This document shows, in pieces, positions 17,793 to 27,169 of a stretch of DNA of 64,000 nucleotides. The stretch lies in assembly GCF_020982545.1 (NCBI RefSeq), contig NZ_JAJKLK010000001.1, positions 248,001 to 312,000 of the forward strand, written 5' to 3'. The translations under genes and the position numbers were made by a program. The stretch comes from Streptomyces sp. MNU76 (GTDB lineage: Bacteria > Actinomycetota > Actinomycetes > Streptomycetales > Streptomycetaceae). The notes below the pieces were generated by a model. That model was not told the DNA's origin and did not search any database. It was given only the letters and a program-made list of their open reading frames with translations. Within the stretch, counting starts at the first letter, position 1, and each line of letters opens with the position of its first letter.

Positions 17793-18050
17793 GGCCGGGC
17801 CCTCTCTCGCGAACCGTCGAACCATGCCGGATTCAGTAGGACTTGTGTGCGTGGTGCACGGTTGGTTCCGCTGTGTCCGGCGGGGCAAGAACGTACCCGC
17901 CCCATCGGGGCCCCCACGCGAGGTTTGGCTACAAACCGGATATCTCATCCTGGATCTGCCATGAACTGCCATCCTTTGCGGCGCAGTTTCGCCGTAGCCG
18001 TTGACAGGGCGGCACGTTGGGCAGGGCGCTGGTAGGCGTGGGAGGCCCGG

Positions 18051-18423
18051 ATGAAGAACCTCGAACCCCGTTCCGATTGCGACCTGGTGACCGTGCCCGC
18101 GCGGCAGGGACTGGAGGCGGTCGACATCCTCCGCCGCGGCGCCCTCGACGCGGTGGGGCCCGTCATGACCGTCGGGCCCGTGCTGCACGACGACACGTGC
18201 GACACCCTCGGGTTCCTGGTGCCGCCCGGTACGGCGGACGCGTGGGACGTGCCGGGGAGCACGTGCACGCAGAGCGACGGGCGGGGGGCCGTGCTGGCTC
18301 CTCCGGAGGGGGGGGTGGTTGTTGCCGCCGGGTGAGGTGGACCTCGCGACGGACCCGGCGGTGCTGCGCGCCGCGCTGGGTGAGGCGGCGCGGTTGATCC
18401 AGGCCGCGGACAACTGTCGGTGA
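18051..18423 (+). CDS. conserved small Streptomyces protein divergent from the HTH/TPR regulator, frame broken in a G8 run
   Basis: ATG 18051 follows a strong GGAGG at 18041-18045. The product begins MKNLEPRSDCDLVTVPARQG and continues with PVLHDDTCDTLGFLVPPGTA and AWDVPGSTCTQSDGRG. As written the frame stops at 18335. One base removed from the G8 run at 18308-18315 continues as WLLPPGEVDLATDPAVLRAA and ends at TGA 18423, a sensible C-terminus, giving about 123 residues. I recall similar small soluble proteins next to this class of regulator, so it may be a partner; no domain is recognised. It is preceded by TTGACA at 18001 but without a good -10. Confidence 0.6.
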
Positions 18424-18484
18424 GGTGGTGCCCGGTCGCCATCGGGGTTCCGTGCGTCGGCGGCCGCGGGTTCGTCGTGGTGTG

Positions 18485-18516
18485 TCGCGCAGTTCCCCGC
18501 GCCCCTGTCGGGGCGC
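18485..18516. repeat. partial copy of the dispersed intergenic repeat, with hairpin
   Basis: TCGCGCAGTTCCCCGCGCCC (18485-18504) is the same arm found at 54703 and 48311. Here it ends in a short hairpin, GCGCCCC/GGGGCGC (18499-18516), instead of the long second arm. It may act as a terminator for the small gene upstream. Confidence 0.55.
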
Positions 18517-18614
18517 TCCTGGGGCCCGGCGCGCCCACGTCCGCCCACGCCCGATAATGGACTGGTGGGCAGGTCGAAGAAGGGGCGCGGGCGGCGGGGC
18601 AGGATGCCGACGCC

Positions 18615-19436
18615 GTGGTCGAGGAGGTCGACGGGGGGCTCGCCGAGCTGCTTCCCGATCGGGAGCGTGCCCGGGCCTGGACGTTGCTGGTGGACGGGGC
18701 GCCGCAGTCGCACGTCGATCTCGACGATCCCGCCCATCTGTCCTTCGAGTACCAGCGGCGGCTCGGGCATGTGATCGACCTGGTCGCCCCGGCCGGACGG
18801 CCCGTGCACGCCGTGCACCTCGGCGGAGGCGCCTTCACCCTCGCCCGGTACGTCGCCGCCACCCGGCCTCGCTCCACCCAGCAGGTCGTCGAGCGCGACG
18901 CGGCTCTCGTCCGACTCGTCAGGCGGGCGCTGCCGTTGGACCCCAACGCACGGGTGCGGGTGCGGTCGACGGACGCGCGCGAAGGGCTCGCGAAGGTGCC
19001 CGACGGGTGGGCGGACCTGGTGATCGCGGACGTGTTCAGCGCGGCGCGCACCCCGGCGCACCTGACGTCGACGGAGTTCCTCACGGACGTACGGCGGGTG
19101 GTGAAGCCCGGCGGCTGCTACGCCGCCAACCTCGCCGACGGCCCGCCGCTGGCCCATCTGCGTGCGCAGATCGCCACCGCGGCCGTCGTCTTCCCCGAAC
19201 TGGCGCTGGTCGCCGACCCGACCGTGCTGCGGGGCAAACGATTCGGCAACGCGGTTCTCGTCGCCTCCGACCAACCGCTCCCGATCGCCGAACTGACCCG
19301 CCGCGCCGCCTCCGACCCGCACCCCGGCCGTGTCGAACACGGCCGCGCGCTCACCGACTTCACGGGCGGGGCGGTGCCGGTGACGGACGCGGTGGCGACC
19401 GCCTCACCGGCGCCGCCGTCCTCGGTGTTCCGCTGA
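18615..19436 (+). CDS. spermidine-synthase-like methyltransferase-fold protein
   Basis: The product is about 270 residues with a Rossmann nucleotide site, HAVHLGGGAFTLARYVAATR, followed by QQVVERDAALVRLVRRALPL and VIADVFSAARTPAHLTSTEF. This is the polyamine aminopropyltransferase fold; in actinobacteria such proteins are often not true spermidine synthases, so the reaction is open. GTG 18615 is the first start in frame after a stop at 18555. Relatives, as I recall them, begin MGRS; a GTG at 18565 gives exactly that (GRSKKGRGR) in another frame and would join if the G4 run at 18596-18599 had five bases. The true start is thus probably 18565. Confidence 0.75.
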   Translation: MVEEVDGGLAELLPDRERARAWTLLVDGAPQSHVDLDDPAHLSFEYQRRLGHVIDLVAPAGRPVHAVHLGGGAFTLARYVAATRPRSTQQVVERDAALVRLVRRALPLDPNARVRVRSTDAREGLAKVPDGWADLVIADVFSAARTPAHLTSTEFLTDVRRVVKPGGCYAANLADGPPLAHLRAQIATAAVVFPELALVADPTVLRGKRFGNAVLVASDQPLPIAELTRRAASDPHPGRVEHGRALTDFTGGAVPVTDAVATASPAPPSSVFR

Positions 19437-19456
19437 GCCACCCGCCCCGACGGTCC

Positions 19457-20020
19457 TCAGAAGTTCTGGACGTCCACCCGGGGCGCGCTGTCGTGCCAGG
19501 TGCAGAACACCGACACCCGGTCCGCGCCGGCGGCGAAGTCGACCCGGATCCACGTCTCGGTCTTCCACACCTGCATCGACCAACCCGAGCCGGGCGTCGC
19601 CGACACGAGGGTCGCGTACTCCTCGCCCAGCGAGAACACCACCCGGCCGCCCTCGGTGTCGTAGGACCTGACCTCACCCGAGTCGGCCGGGCCGCCCGGC
19701 CCGGTCGGGGCTCCGGTGCCCGGACGAGGGCCGGGCTTCGCGGACTTCGACGGTTCGGACGGGGTCGCGGACGGCTCGTCGCCGTCGTCCTGCCGCTGCT
19801 CGTCGGCCTTGCGCGACGGTTCCGGGAGCGCGGTCGGTGTGATCGACGCGGGCGCGCCCCGGCCCTGGGTGTCGGCGGCCGTGATGGGCAGGGCGCGGGG
19901 CGGGTCGTAGGCGGTGCCGGTCATCACCGTGTGGACAGCCCACCACGTCAGCGTGACCGCCGCGCCCGTGGCGAGCAGCCAGGCCAGTGCGTGTAGGAGT
20001 CCTCTGCGCATCGCGGCCAT
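19457..20020 (-). CDS. membrane-anchored or secreted protein of unknown function
   Basis: A 187-residue protein with one N-terminal hydrophobic segment (LLHALAWLLATGAAVTLTWW, residues 8-27) and no lipobox, so probably a single-pass membrane protein with an outside domain. A Pro/Ser/Asp-rich linker leads to a small conserved domain, RVVFSLGEEYATLVSATPGS, GWSMQVWKTETWIRVDF and VFCTWHDSAPRVDV. ATG 20020 is used; ATG 20011 is equally possible. It sits convergent with the spermidine-synthase-like gene and divergent from the response regulator. Its function is not recognised; cell-envelope sensing next to a two-component system is conceivable. Confidence 0.72.
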   Translation of the reverse strand: MAAMRRGLLHALAWLLATGAAVTLTWWAVHTVMTGTAYDPPRALPITAADTQGRGAPASITPTALPEPSRKADEQRQDDGDEPSATPSEPSKSAKPGPRPGTGAPTGPGGPADSGEVRSYDTEGGRVVFSLGEEYATLVSATPGSGWSMQVWKTETWIRVDFAAGADRVSVFCTWHDSAPRVDVQNF

Positions 20021-20120
20021 ACTGCCCCACCGGCCCCGGTGGTGTCGTGGCCGAGCCGGGGTCGCGTGAGTTGTCCACAGGCCCCGACCGGCCCGGCCCG
20101 TTTGGCGTACGGTGCGGCGC

Positions 20121-20819
20121 ATGGCAAGTGTGCTCGTGGTCGAGGACGACCAGTTCGTACGCTCGGCGCTGATCAGGCATCTGACGGACGCCGCCCACAC
20201 CGTGCGCAGCGTCGGTACGGCACTGGAGGCGCTGCGCGAGGTCGCGCACGTCCGCTTCGACGTGGTGATCCTCGACCTCGGGCTGCCCGACCTCGACGGC
20301 TCGGAGGCACTGAAGATGCTGCGCGGCATCACGGACGTCCCCGTGATCATCGCGACCGCGCGGGACGACGAGTCGGAGATCGTCCGCCTGCTGAACGCGG
20401 GCGCGGACGACTACGTGACCAAGCCGTTCTCGGTCGAGCACCTGTCGGCCCGGATGGCGGCCGTGCTGCGCCGCTCCCGGGCCCTGGCCGGCGAGGTGCC
20501 GCCGTCCACGGTGATCCGGGTCGGCGGCCTCGCGATCGATCCGCTGCGCCGCCAGGCCGAGTTGGACGGCGTACGGCTCGACCTCACCCGGCGCGAGTTC
20601 GACCTGCTCGCGTTCCTCGCCGGCCGCCCCGGTGTCGTCGTCGCGCGCAAGGAGCTGCTCGCGGAGGTGTGGCAGCAGTCCTACGGCGACGACCAGACCA
20701 TCGACGTGCATCTTTCCTGGCTGCGCCGGAAGCTGGGGGAGACGGCGGCGCGGCCCCGCTATCTGCACACGCTGCGGGGCGTCGGCGTGAAGCTGGAGCC
20801 GCCGGGGGCGCGGTCATGA
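20121..20819 (+). CDS. OmpR-family response regulator
   Basis: A 232-residue two-component regulator. The receiver domain (1-120) has VVEDD near the start, the phosphorylation Asp in VVILDLGLPDLDG and the Lys in DDYVTKPF. The winged-helix DNA-binding domain (135-228) shows LTRREFDLLAFLAGRPG and IDVHLSWLRRKLGE. ATG 20121 is the likely start, with no clear ribosome site upstream; a leaderless or weakly translated message is possible. The histidine kinase follows 37 bases later, so they form an operon. The signal is unknown. Confidence 0.9.
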   Translation: MASVLVVEDDQFVRSALIRHLTDAAHTVRSVGTALEALREVAHVRFDVVILDLGLPDLDGSEALKMLRGITDVPVIIATARDDESEIVRLLNAGADDYVTKPFSVEHLSARMAAVLRRSRALAGEVPPSTVIRVGGLAIDPLRRQAELDGVRLDLTRREFDLLAFLAGRPGVVVARKELLAEVWQQSYGDDQTIDVHLSWLRRKLGETAARPRYLHTLRGVGVKLEPPGARS

Positions 20820-20856
20820 GGCGGGCGCCGGTCGGGCCGTGCGGGGTGGTGCGGCC

Positions 20857-22283
20857 ATGAGGTGGGCGCTGGTCAAGGTGTGCCTGGCGGTGACGGCGAT
20901 GGTCGTGGTGGCCTTCGCGGTGCCGCTGGGGCTGGTCGTCAAGGAGATGGCGCGGGACCGGGCCTTCTCGGGCGCCGAGCGGGAGGCCGCCGCGATCGCC
21001 CCGGCGCTCTCCATCACCACCGACCGCGAGCAGTTGGAGCGGGTCGTCGCCTCGGCCGGGTCGGACGACGGGATGGCGGTGCACCTACCGGCGGACGGCG
21101 CGGGGGCCGCCGCGCTCGACCTGGGCCGGCAGCGGGCCTCCGACGAGGACATCGCGACCGTGCGGAAGCTGGGCCGTGCCTCCACCACCGAGGTGCGGGG
21201 CGGGTCCACGCTGCTGCAGCCCACCGCGCTCAGCTCCGGCGCGATAGCGGTCGTCGAGGTGTATGTGCCCGAGTCGGAGGTGACCAACGGGGTCGCCACG
21301 GCGTGGGCGGTGCTCGCCGGGGTGGGCGTGCTGCTGATCGTCGGTTCGGTCGCGGTGGCCGACCGGCTCGGGGTACGGATGGTCCGGCCCGCGCGGCGGC
21401 TGGTCGAGAGCGCGCACGAGCTGGGGAGGGGCAGCTGGGGGCGCGGGTGCCGGAGACGGGGCCGAAGGAGCTGCGGCTGGCGGCGGTGGCGTTCAACGCG
21501 ATGGCGGACCAGGTGGTCCAGCTGCTGGCGAACGAGCGGGAGCTGGCGGCGGACCTGTCGCACCGGCTGCGCACCCCGCTGACGGTGCTCCGGCTCAACG
21601 CGGCCTCCCTCGGCGACGGGCCGGCCGCCGAGCAGACCCGGGCGGCGGTCGAGCAGCTGGAGCGGGAGGTCGACACGATCATCCGCACGGCACGGGAGGC
21701 CAAGCCGCAGACGGCGGTGGCGGGGCCGGGCGCCGGGTGCGACGCGGCCGAGGTGGTCCGGGAGCGGATGGCGTTCTGGTCGGCGCTCGCCGAGGACGAG
21801 GGCCGCAAGTGGCGGGTGGCCGGGGTCGAGCGCCCGGTGCGCATACCCGTGTCCCGGGCGGACCTGGCCGCCGCCCTGGACGCCCTGCTCGGCAATGTCT
21901 TCCGGCACACGGGGGAAGGCACGGCGTTCGCTGTCGACGTTCACAACGGCGAGGATGCGGTGATCGTTCTGGTCTCCGACGCCGGTCCGGGGATCGCTGA
22001 TCCGGAGGCCGCGATGGCCCGGGGAAGGGGCTCCGGCAGCGCCGGCTCGACCGGTCTGGGCCTCGACATCGTGCGCCGCCTCGCCGAGTCGACCGGCGGC
22101 GATGTACGGATCGGGTCGTCGGTGCTGGGCGGGACCGAGGTGCGGATCTGGATCCAGCTGAACGGGGGCGCGGGCCGGGACGGCGGGCCGTCGGCTCGCC
22201 GGGGACACCGGGGCGCGTCCATACGCCGGCGCAAACACACCAGGGCCCTGTTCGCCCCCGGGCAGTCGCGTGTCTCGTCGTGA
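20857..22283 (+). CDS. sensor histidine kinase, partner of the OmpR regulator, apparent -1 frameshift in the HAMP region
   Basis: A membrane sensor of about 475 residues. The N-terminus has a transmembrane helix (LAVTAMVVVAFAVPLGLVV), an outside domain to about residue 145, a second helix (WAVLAGVGVLLIVGSVAVAD), HAMP, the dimerisation histidine in DLSHRLRTPLTVLRL, and ATPase motifs with Asn in LLGNVFRHT, then VSDAGPGIADP and GSTGLGLDIVRR. The first frame is lost in the HAMP region: after ESAHELGRG the conserved LGARVPETGPKELRLAAVAF is in another frame. One extra G in the run at 21428-21431 joins them. If the break is real the kinase domain would not be made. Confidence 0.82.
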
Positions 22284-22370
22284 TCGGGCCTGTGCGATCG
22301 CCTGTTCGGGCGCTGTGTCCCGTATGTGGATACATGTCCGTGGGTGACGTGGCTCACGTGTGTGACGGTC

Positions 22371-22497
22371 ACGTTTCGACAACCAGGGATTACGTTTCAA
22401 CAAAGGGGGACAAGAGGTCTTGACGCATGACATGACATAGAGCTGTTATGGCGGCCAACGTGTTCGGTCGAGTTGGTTTCTGATTGTTTTCGATCAG
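22371..22497 (+). promoter_or_regulatory. control region of the galactoside operon: direct repeats, promoter and DeoR/LacI-type palindrome candidates
   Basis: Two near-identical 12-mers, ACGTTTCGACAA (22371-22382) and ACGTTTCAACAA (22392-22403), lie exactly 21 bases apart, two helical turns, suggesting one protein bound twice on the same face. TTGACG at 22420-22425 and TGTTAT at 22444-22449 (18-base spacer) form a plausible promoter. CTGATTG-TTTT-CGATCAG at 22480-22497 is an imperfect palindrome downstream of it, where a repressor could sit. No regulator gene is adjacent, so the binding proteins are unknown. Confidence 0.45.
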
Positions 22498-22549
22498 TCA
22501 CCGGCGAGGGCCATTGAGACCGAACGACCTGTCCCCCAGGGAGCCGTAC

Positions 22550-23860
22550 ATGCAACTCACACCTTCCGGTCTCGCCGTGCCCGGTCCGAGCCGCCGTACC
22601 CTGCTGCGTGGCATAGGCGGCGCTGCCGCACTCGGCGCCGGCATCCCCCTGCTGAGCGCCTGCGGTGGCAGCGGCACGGCCGCCGACCCGAAGACCGTCA
22701 CCCTCGGCTCCAAGGCGTCCGACCCGGTCCCGAAGAAGGCGTTCGCCGAGATCTACGCGGCGTACAAGAAGCAGTCCGGCATCGCGGTCGACGTGAACAC
22801 CAAGGACTCCAACACCTTCCAGGAGCAGATCAACTCCTACCTGCAGGGTACGCCGGACGACGTGTTCACCTGGTTCGCCGGCTACCGGATGCAGTTCTTC
22901 GCGGCCAAGGGCCTGGCCTCGCCGATCGACGACGTGTGGAAGACCATCCAGGGCAACTTCCCCGAGGCGATGCAGAAGCTCAGCAAGGGCGAGGACGGCA
23001 AGTACTACTTCGTGCCGCTGTACACGTACCCCTGGGCGCTCTTCTACCGCAAGAGCGTTTTCGCGGAGAAGGGCTACGAGGTCCCCACCACGTGGGACCA
23101 GCTGATCGCCCTGTGCAAGCAGATGAAGAAGGACGGGCTCACCCCGATCGCGTTCGGTGACAAGGACGCCTGGCCCGCGCTCGGCACCTTCGACCAGATC
23201 AACTTCCGCAAGAACGGCTACGACTTCCACGTCGAGTTGATGGCGGGCAAGGCGTCCTGGACCGACGCCAAGGTCAAGTCCGCCTTCGACCTGTGGGCCG
23301 AGCTCCTCCCGTACCACCAGGAGGGCGCCGTCGGCCGTACCTGGCAGGACGCGGCGCAGACCCTGGTGTCGAAGAAGGCCGGCATGTACCTGCTGGGCAC
23401 CTTCGTGGCGCAGCAGTTCACCAACAAGGACGACCTCGACGACCTCGACTTCTTCGCCTTCCCGGAGATCGACCCGGCGTACGGCCAGGACACCGTCGAG
23501 GCGCCCACCGACGGCTTCATGATGAGCAAGAGCCCCAAGAACAAGGCCGAGGCCGTCAAGCTCCTGGAGTTCCTGGGCACCACGGAGGCCGAGGACATCT
23601 ACCTCAAGGCCGACCCGAGCGTCGTCCACGCCGCCTCCGGCGCCGACACCTCGTCGTACACGCCGCTGCAGAAGAAGGCGTACGACATGATCTCGGGTGC
23701 CAAGAGCCTCACCCAGTTCATGGACCGCGACAGCCGCCCGGACTTCACGTCCACGGTGATGCAGCCCTCGCTGCAGAAGTTCATCCGTGACCCCAAGGGC
23801 ATCGACAGTCTGCTCTCGTCGATCGAGCGCCAGAAGAAGACGATCTTCGCTTCCTCATGA
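22550..23860 (+). CDS. sugar ABC transporter substrate-binding lipoprotein
   Basis: The 436-residue extracytoplasmic solute-binding protein captures an oligosaccharide and hands it to the two permeases downstream. ATG 22550 has AGGGAG at 22538-22543. The signal sequence combines a twin-arginine start (SRRTLLRGIGGAAALGAG) with a lipobox LLSAC, so it is probably exported by Tat and lipid-anchored. The mature part is a cluster-1 sugar binder (TWFAGYRMQFFAAKGLASPI, YFVPLYTYPWALFYRKSVF). Its linkage to GH36 and GH42 enzymes points to galactosides as cargo. The stop overlaps the next gene by four bases. No ATPase gene is present; Streptomyces usually shares MsiK among such importers. Confidence 0.92.
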   Translation: MQLTPSGLAVPGPSRRTLLRGIGGAAALGAGIPLLSACGGSGTAADPKTVTLGSKASDPVPKKAFAEIYAAYKKQSGIAVDVNTKDSNTFQEQINSYLQGTPDDVFTWFAGYRMQFFAAKGLASPIDDVWKTIQGNFPEAMQKLSKGEDGKYYFVPLYTYPWALFYRKSVFAEKGYEVPTTWDQLIALCKQMKKDGLTPIAFGDKDAWPALGTFDQINFRKNGYDFHVELMAGKASWTDAKVKSAFDLWAELLPYHQEGAVGRTWQDAAQTLVSKKAGMYLLGTFVAQQFTNKDDLDDLDFFAFPEIDPAYGQDTVEAPTDGFMMSKSPKNKAEAVKLLEFLGTTEAEDIYLKADPSVVHAASGADTSSYTPLQKKAYDMISGAKSLTQFMDRDSRPDFTSTVMQPSLQKFIRDPKGIDSLLSSIERQKKTIFASS

Positions 23861-24849
23861 CGACGACCGACACCCCCGAGAAGTCGGGCGACCCGGAAGC
23901 GGCCAAGGCGCCGCTTCCGGGCTCTGCCCATGTCCCCGCCAAGAAGCCCGAGACCGGCCACAAGCGCCTGCTGACCAGGCGCGACCGGCTGGTTCTCGGT
24001 GTGATGGCGGGCCTGCCGACGATCCTGCACGTGCTGCTCGTGTGGGTGACGGCCCTCGCCTCGATCCTCCTCGCCTTCACCACCTGGGACGGCATCGGCT
24101 TCGACGCCATCAAGTGGGTCGGCCTGGAGAACTTCAAGGAACTCTTCACCAACAACCCGCAGTTCTGGCCGGCCGTCGAGCACAACGTGGTCTGGTTCGT
24201 CGTCCTGATCCTGATCCCGACGCCCATGGGCCTGTTCCTGGCCGTGCAGCTGGACAAGAAGATCCGGTTCAGCCGGGTCTACCAGACGGCGTTCTTCCTG
24301 CCCGTCGTGCTGTCCATGGCCGTCATCGGCTTCGTGTGGCAGCTCGTCTACAACCCCGACACCGGCCTGATCAACAGCCTGATCGGCGCCAACGAACCGG
24401 GCAAGTACATCGACTGGATCGGCGACCCGGACCTCAACCTCTGGGCCGTCCTCATCGCCGCGTCCTGGCGCCACACCGGCTACATGATGATCCTCTACCT
24501 CGCCGGCCTGAAGGGCGTCGACCCCTCGCTGCGCGAGGCCTCCGCGCTCGACGGCGCCAACGAGTGGCAGACCTTCAAGAACGTCATCTTCCCGACGCTG
24601 CGCCCCACCAACACCGTCGTCCTGGTCGTCACCATCATCGAGGCACTGCGCGCCTTCGACCTGGTCTTCGTCTTCAACGGCGGAGCCCAGGGCACCGAGC
24701 TGCTGTCGATCCTCGTGACCAGCAACATCATCGGTGAGTCCAGCCGGATCGGATACGGGTCGGCGATCGCGGTCGTCCTCCTGCTGATCTCCCTCGTCGT
24801 GATCATTCCGTATCTGATCAGCACCTTCCGGAAGGAGCGCCGCGCATGA
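23857..24849 (+). CDS. sugar ABC transporter permease, first subunit
   Basis: The 330-residue inner-membrane protein has about six transmembrane helices after a hydrophilic N-terminal tail of some 45 residues. The ATPase-contact EAA loop is visible as REASALDGANEWQTFKNVIF. It is the MalF-type partner in the importer, coupled to the binding-protein gene by an ATGA overlap and to the second permease by another. It is specific for the operon's galactoside by context only. Confidence 0.93.
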   Translation: MTTTDTPEKSGDPEAAKAPLPGSAHVPAKKPETGHKRLLTRRDRLVLGVMAGLPTILHVLLVWVTALASILLAFTTWDGIGFDAIKWVGLENFKELFTNNPQFWPAVEHNVVWFVVLILIPTPMGLFLAVQLDKKIRFSRVYQTAFFLPVVLSMAVIGFVWQLVYNPDTGLINSLIGANEPGKYIDWIGDPDLNLWAVLIAASWRHTGYMMILYLAGLKGVDPSLREASALDGANEWQTFKNVIFPTLRPTNTVVLVVTIIEALRAFDLVFVFNGGAQGTELLSILVTSNIIGESSRIGYGSAIAVVLLLISLVVIIPYLISTFRKERRA

Positions 24850-25763
24850 GCGCCTCCACCGTCCCCACCGTCGCCGACGGCATCGTGACGGGCCCGCAGA
24901 AGAAGCGCACACCCGTCCGCCCCGCCCGGATCCTGCTGCACGTGTTCCTGGCCGGCGCCGCGCTGGCCTGGCTCGCCCCGCTGCTCTGGGCGATCTACGC
25001 GGCGCTGCGGCCGTACTCGGAGACCAGCGAGAAGGGCTATGTCTCCTGGCCCGACAAGCTGACCTTCGAGAACTTCACGAACGCGTTCACGCAGTCGGAC
25101 ATGACGCACTACTTCGTGAACACGCTGCTCATCGCCGTCCCGGCGGTACTCCTCACGCTGTTCCTGTCGTCGATGGTCGCGTTCTACGTCAGCCGCTTCG
25201 ACTTCCGCCTCAACCTGGCACTGCTGCTGGTCTTCACGGCCGGCAACCTGCTCCCGCAGCAGGTCATCATCACTCCGCTGTACCGCCTGTACCTGCTCAT
25301 CGACCTGCCCGGCATCACGATGAGCGGCAAGCTGTACGACTCGGCGCTCGGTCTGGTCCTCATCCACATCGCGTTCCAGTCCGGGTTCTGTGCCTTCGTG
25401 CTCAGCAACTACATGCGCTCGCTGCCGCACGAACTGACCGAGGCCGCGCTCGTCGACGGCGCCTCGGTGTGGCGGATGTACTGGCAGATCGTGCTGCCGC
25501 TGTGCAAGCCCGCGATGGCCGCCCTCGCCACGTTGCTGTCCATCTGGATCTACAACGACTTCTTCTGGGCGCTCGTCCTGATCTCCACCGGCGAGAACAT
25601 GCCGATCACCTCGGCGCTGAACAACCTCTCCGGCCAGTTCTTCACCGACAACAACCTCGTCGCCGCCGGGGCCCTGCTCACCGCGATCCCGACCCTGATC
25701 GTCTACTTCCTGCTCCAGCGGCAGTTCGTGGGCGGTCTGACCCTGGGCGCCAACAAGGGCTGA
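24846..25763 (+). CDS. sugar ABC transporter permease, second subunit
   Basis: A 305-residue MalG-type permease with six predicted helices and the EAA loop TEAALVDGASVWRMYWQIVL. It starts at the ATGA overlap with the first permease and completes the channel. An 80-base gap follows before the GH36 gene, with a GAGAGAGAACC ribosome-site region, so the operon very likely continues. Confidence 0.93.
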   Translation: MSASTVPTVADGIVTGPQKKRTPVRPARILLHVFLAGAALAWLAPLLWAIYAALRPYSETSEKGYVSWPDKLTFENFTNAFTQSDMTHYFVNTLLIAVPAVLLTLFLSSMVAFYVSRFDFRLNLALLLVFTAGNLLPQQVIITPLYRLYLLIDLPGITMSGKLYDSALGLVLIHIAFQSGFCAFVLSNYMRSLPHELTEAALVDGASVWRMYWQIVLPLCKPAMAALATLLSIWIYNDFFWALVLISTGENMPITSALNNLSGQFFTDNNLVAAGALLTAIPTLIVYFLLQRQFVGGLTLGANKG

Positions 25764-25846
25764 CAGCAGACCTCGTACAGGTTCGGCGCCGGGTCCGAGC
25801 GGGCCCGGCGCCACCCGTTCCCGCATCCTTCCGAGAGAGAACCACC

Positions 25847-27169
25847 GTGCCCCACCCCTTCACCCCCGTGGTCTGCGTGCCCGTGGACACCAGTACGGCA
25901 CGGGTCCACGAGGAGGGCTGGCAGTCCTGGAGTCCCAGCGGCTCCTACGCCCTCGACGCGACCCCGTACCGTCCGACCAACGACAACTGGGCGACCGTCT
26001 GCTACCGCCCCGGGGTCACCGCCCCCGCCGGCACCTTCCAGGGCGAGGGCCTGCTGGCCCTCGACCCGGGCGACGGCTCACCGGTCCGGCTGTGGGCCGC
26101 CCCCGACCCCGTGCGCGAGGTCCCGTCCGTCCGCCTGGTGGTCCGGGACGGGATCGCCGAGGTCAGCGCCGACGGCCCGGTGAAGGAGTGGACCGGCACG
26201 GACATCCAGGCGGTGCTGGGCGAGTGGGCGGCGGGCCTCGGCCTCGCGGCCCCCCGCCCGGCCCCCACCGTCTGGTGCTCCTGGTACGAGTACTTCACCT
26301 CCGTCACCGAGGACGACATCCACGAGAACCTCCGTGCGATGGACACCCTCGACCTGCCCATCGACGTCGTCCAGATCGACGACGGCTACCAGAAGGCCCT
26401 GGGCGACTGGCTCAGCCTCTCCGGCCGCTTCCGCTCCCGCGCGGGCATCGCGGAGGTCATCCGGGCGAGGGGCCGCCGCGCGGGCATCTGGACGGCCCCC
26501 TTCCTCGTGGACCCGGCGAGCACCCTGGCCGCCGAGCACCCCGAGTGGCTGGTGCGCGACGACAACGGCGGCTTCACCCACGCCGGCCGCAACTGGGGCC
26601 ACGACCTGTACGTCCTCGACACCACCCACCCCGAGGCGGCGGCCTACCTCACCGAGGTCTTCACCACCCTGCGCGCCGAGGGCTACGACTACTTCAAGGT
26701 CGACTTCCTGTACGCGGGCGCGCTGGACGGCGTACGCCACGCCGGTGTGGACGCGCTCACCGCGTACCGTTCCGGGATCGAACTGATCCGCGCCGCCATC
26801 GGCCCCGACGCCTACCTCCTGGGCTGTGGCGCGCCGATCCTCCCCTCCATCGGCCTGTTCGACGCGATGCGGGTCAGCCCCGACACGGCCCCGCACCGCC
26901 GCTCGGAGGCCGACGACCACAGCCAGCCCGGCCAGGACGCCGCCGAGTTCACGGGCGCGGGCCGCCAGTGGCAGCACGGCCGCCTCTGGGTGAACGACCC
27001 CGACTGCCTGATGGCCCGCCCCGCCGTCGAGACCCGCGAGCGCTGGGCGGCCCATGTCGAGGCGACGGGCGGCCTGATGGCGTCCAGCGACCGACTGCTG
27101 TCGCTCGACACCTGGGGCGTGGAGACGACCCGCCGACTGCTGACCAAGGGCCTGGAGGCCGCTGAATGA
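25847..27169 (+). CDS. GH36-type alpha-galactosidase
   Basis: The 440-residue cytoplasmic glycoside hydrolase has a TIM barrel with the clan-D signatures CSWYEYFTSVTEDDI, VVQIDDGYQ, then YDYFKVDFLYAG, whose Asp is the expected nucleophile, and MRVSPDTAP, which probably holds the acid/base Asp. There is no signal peptide, consistent with hydrolysis after import. It is shorter than the 700-residue GH36 enzymes, lacking most of the N-terminal beta domain. GTG 25847 was chosen from the upstream purine-rich site. The stop overlaps the beta-galactosidase start by four bases. Activity on alpha-galactosides is a family-level inference. Confidence 0.83.
   Translation: MPHPFTPVVCVPVDTSTARVHEEGWQSWSPSGSYALDATPYRPTNDNWATVCYRPGVTAPAGTFQGEGLLALDPGDGSPVRLWAAPDPVREVPSVRLVVRDGIAEVSADGPVKEWTGTDIQAVLGEWAAGLGLAAPRPAPTVWCSWYEYFTSVTEDDIHENLRAMDTLDLPIDVVQIDDGYQKALGDWLSLSGRFRSRAGIAEVIRARGRRAGIWTAPFLVDPASTLAAEHPEWLVRDDNGGFTHAGRNWGHDLYVLDTTHPEAAAYLTEVFTTLRAEGYDYFKVDFLYAGALDGVRHAGVDALTAYRSGIELIRAAIGPDAYLLGCGAPILPSIGLFDAMRVSPDTAPHRRSEADDHSQPGQDAAEFTGAGRQWQHGRLWVNDPDCLMARPAVETRERWAAHVEATGGLMASSDRLLSLDTWGVETTRRLLTKGLEAAE

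Noticed and set aside
16281..19340. A 1019-residue minus-strand protein upstream-extended from the HTH/TPR regulator
   Set aside because: The part beyond 17792 is antisense to the spermidine-synthase-like gene, and the regulator has a proper ATG at 17792.
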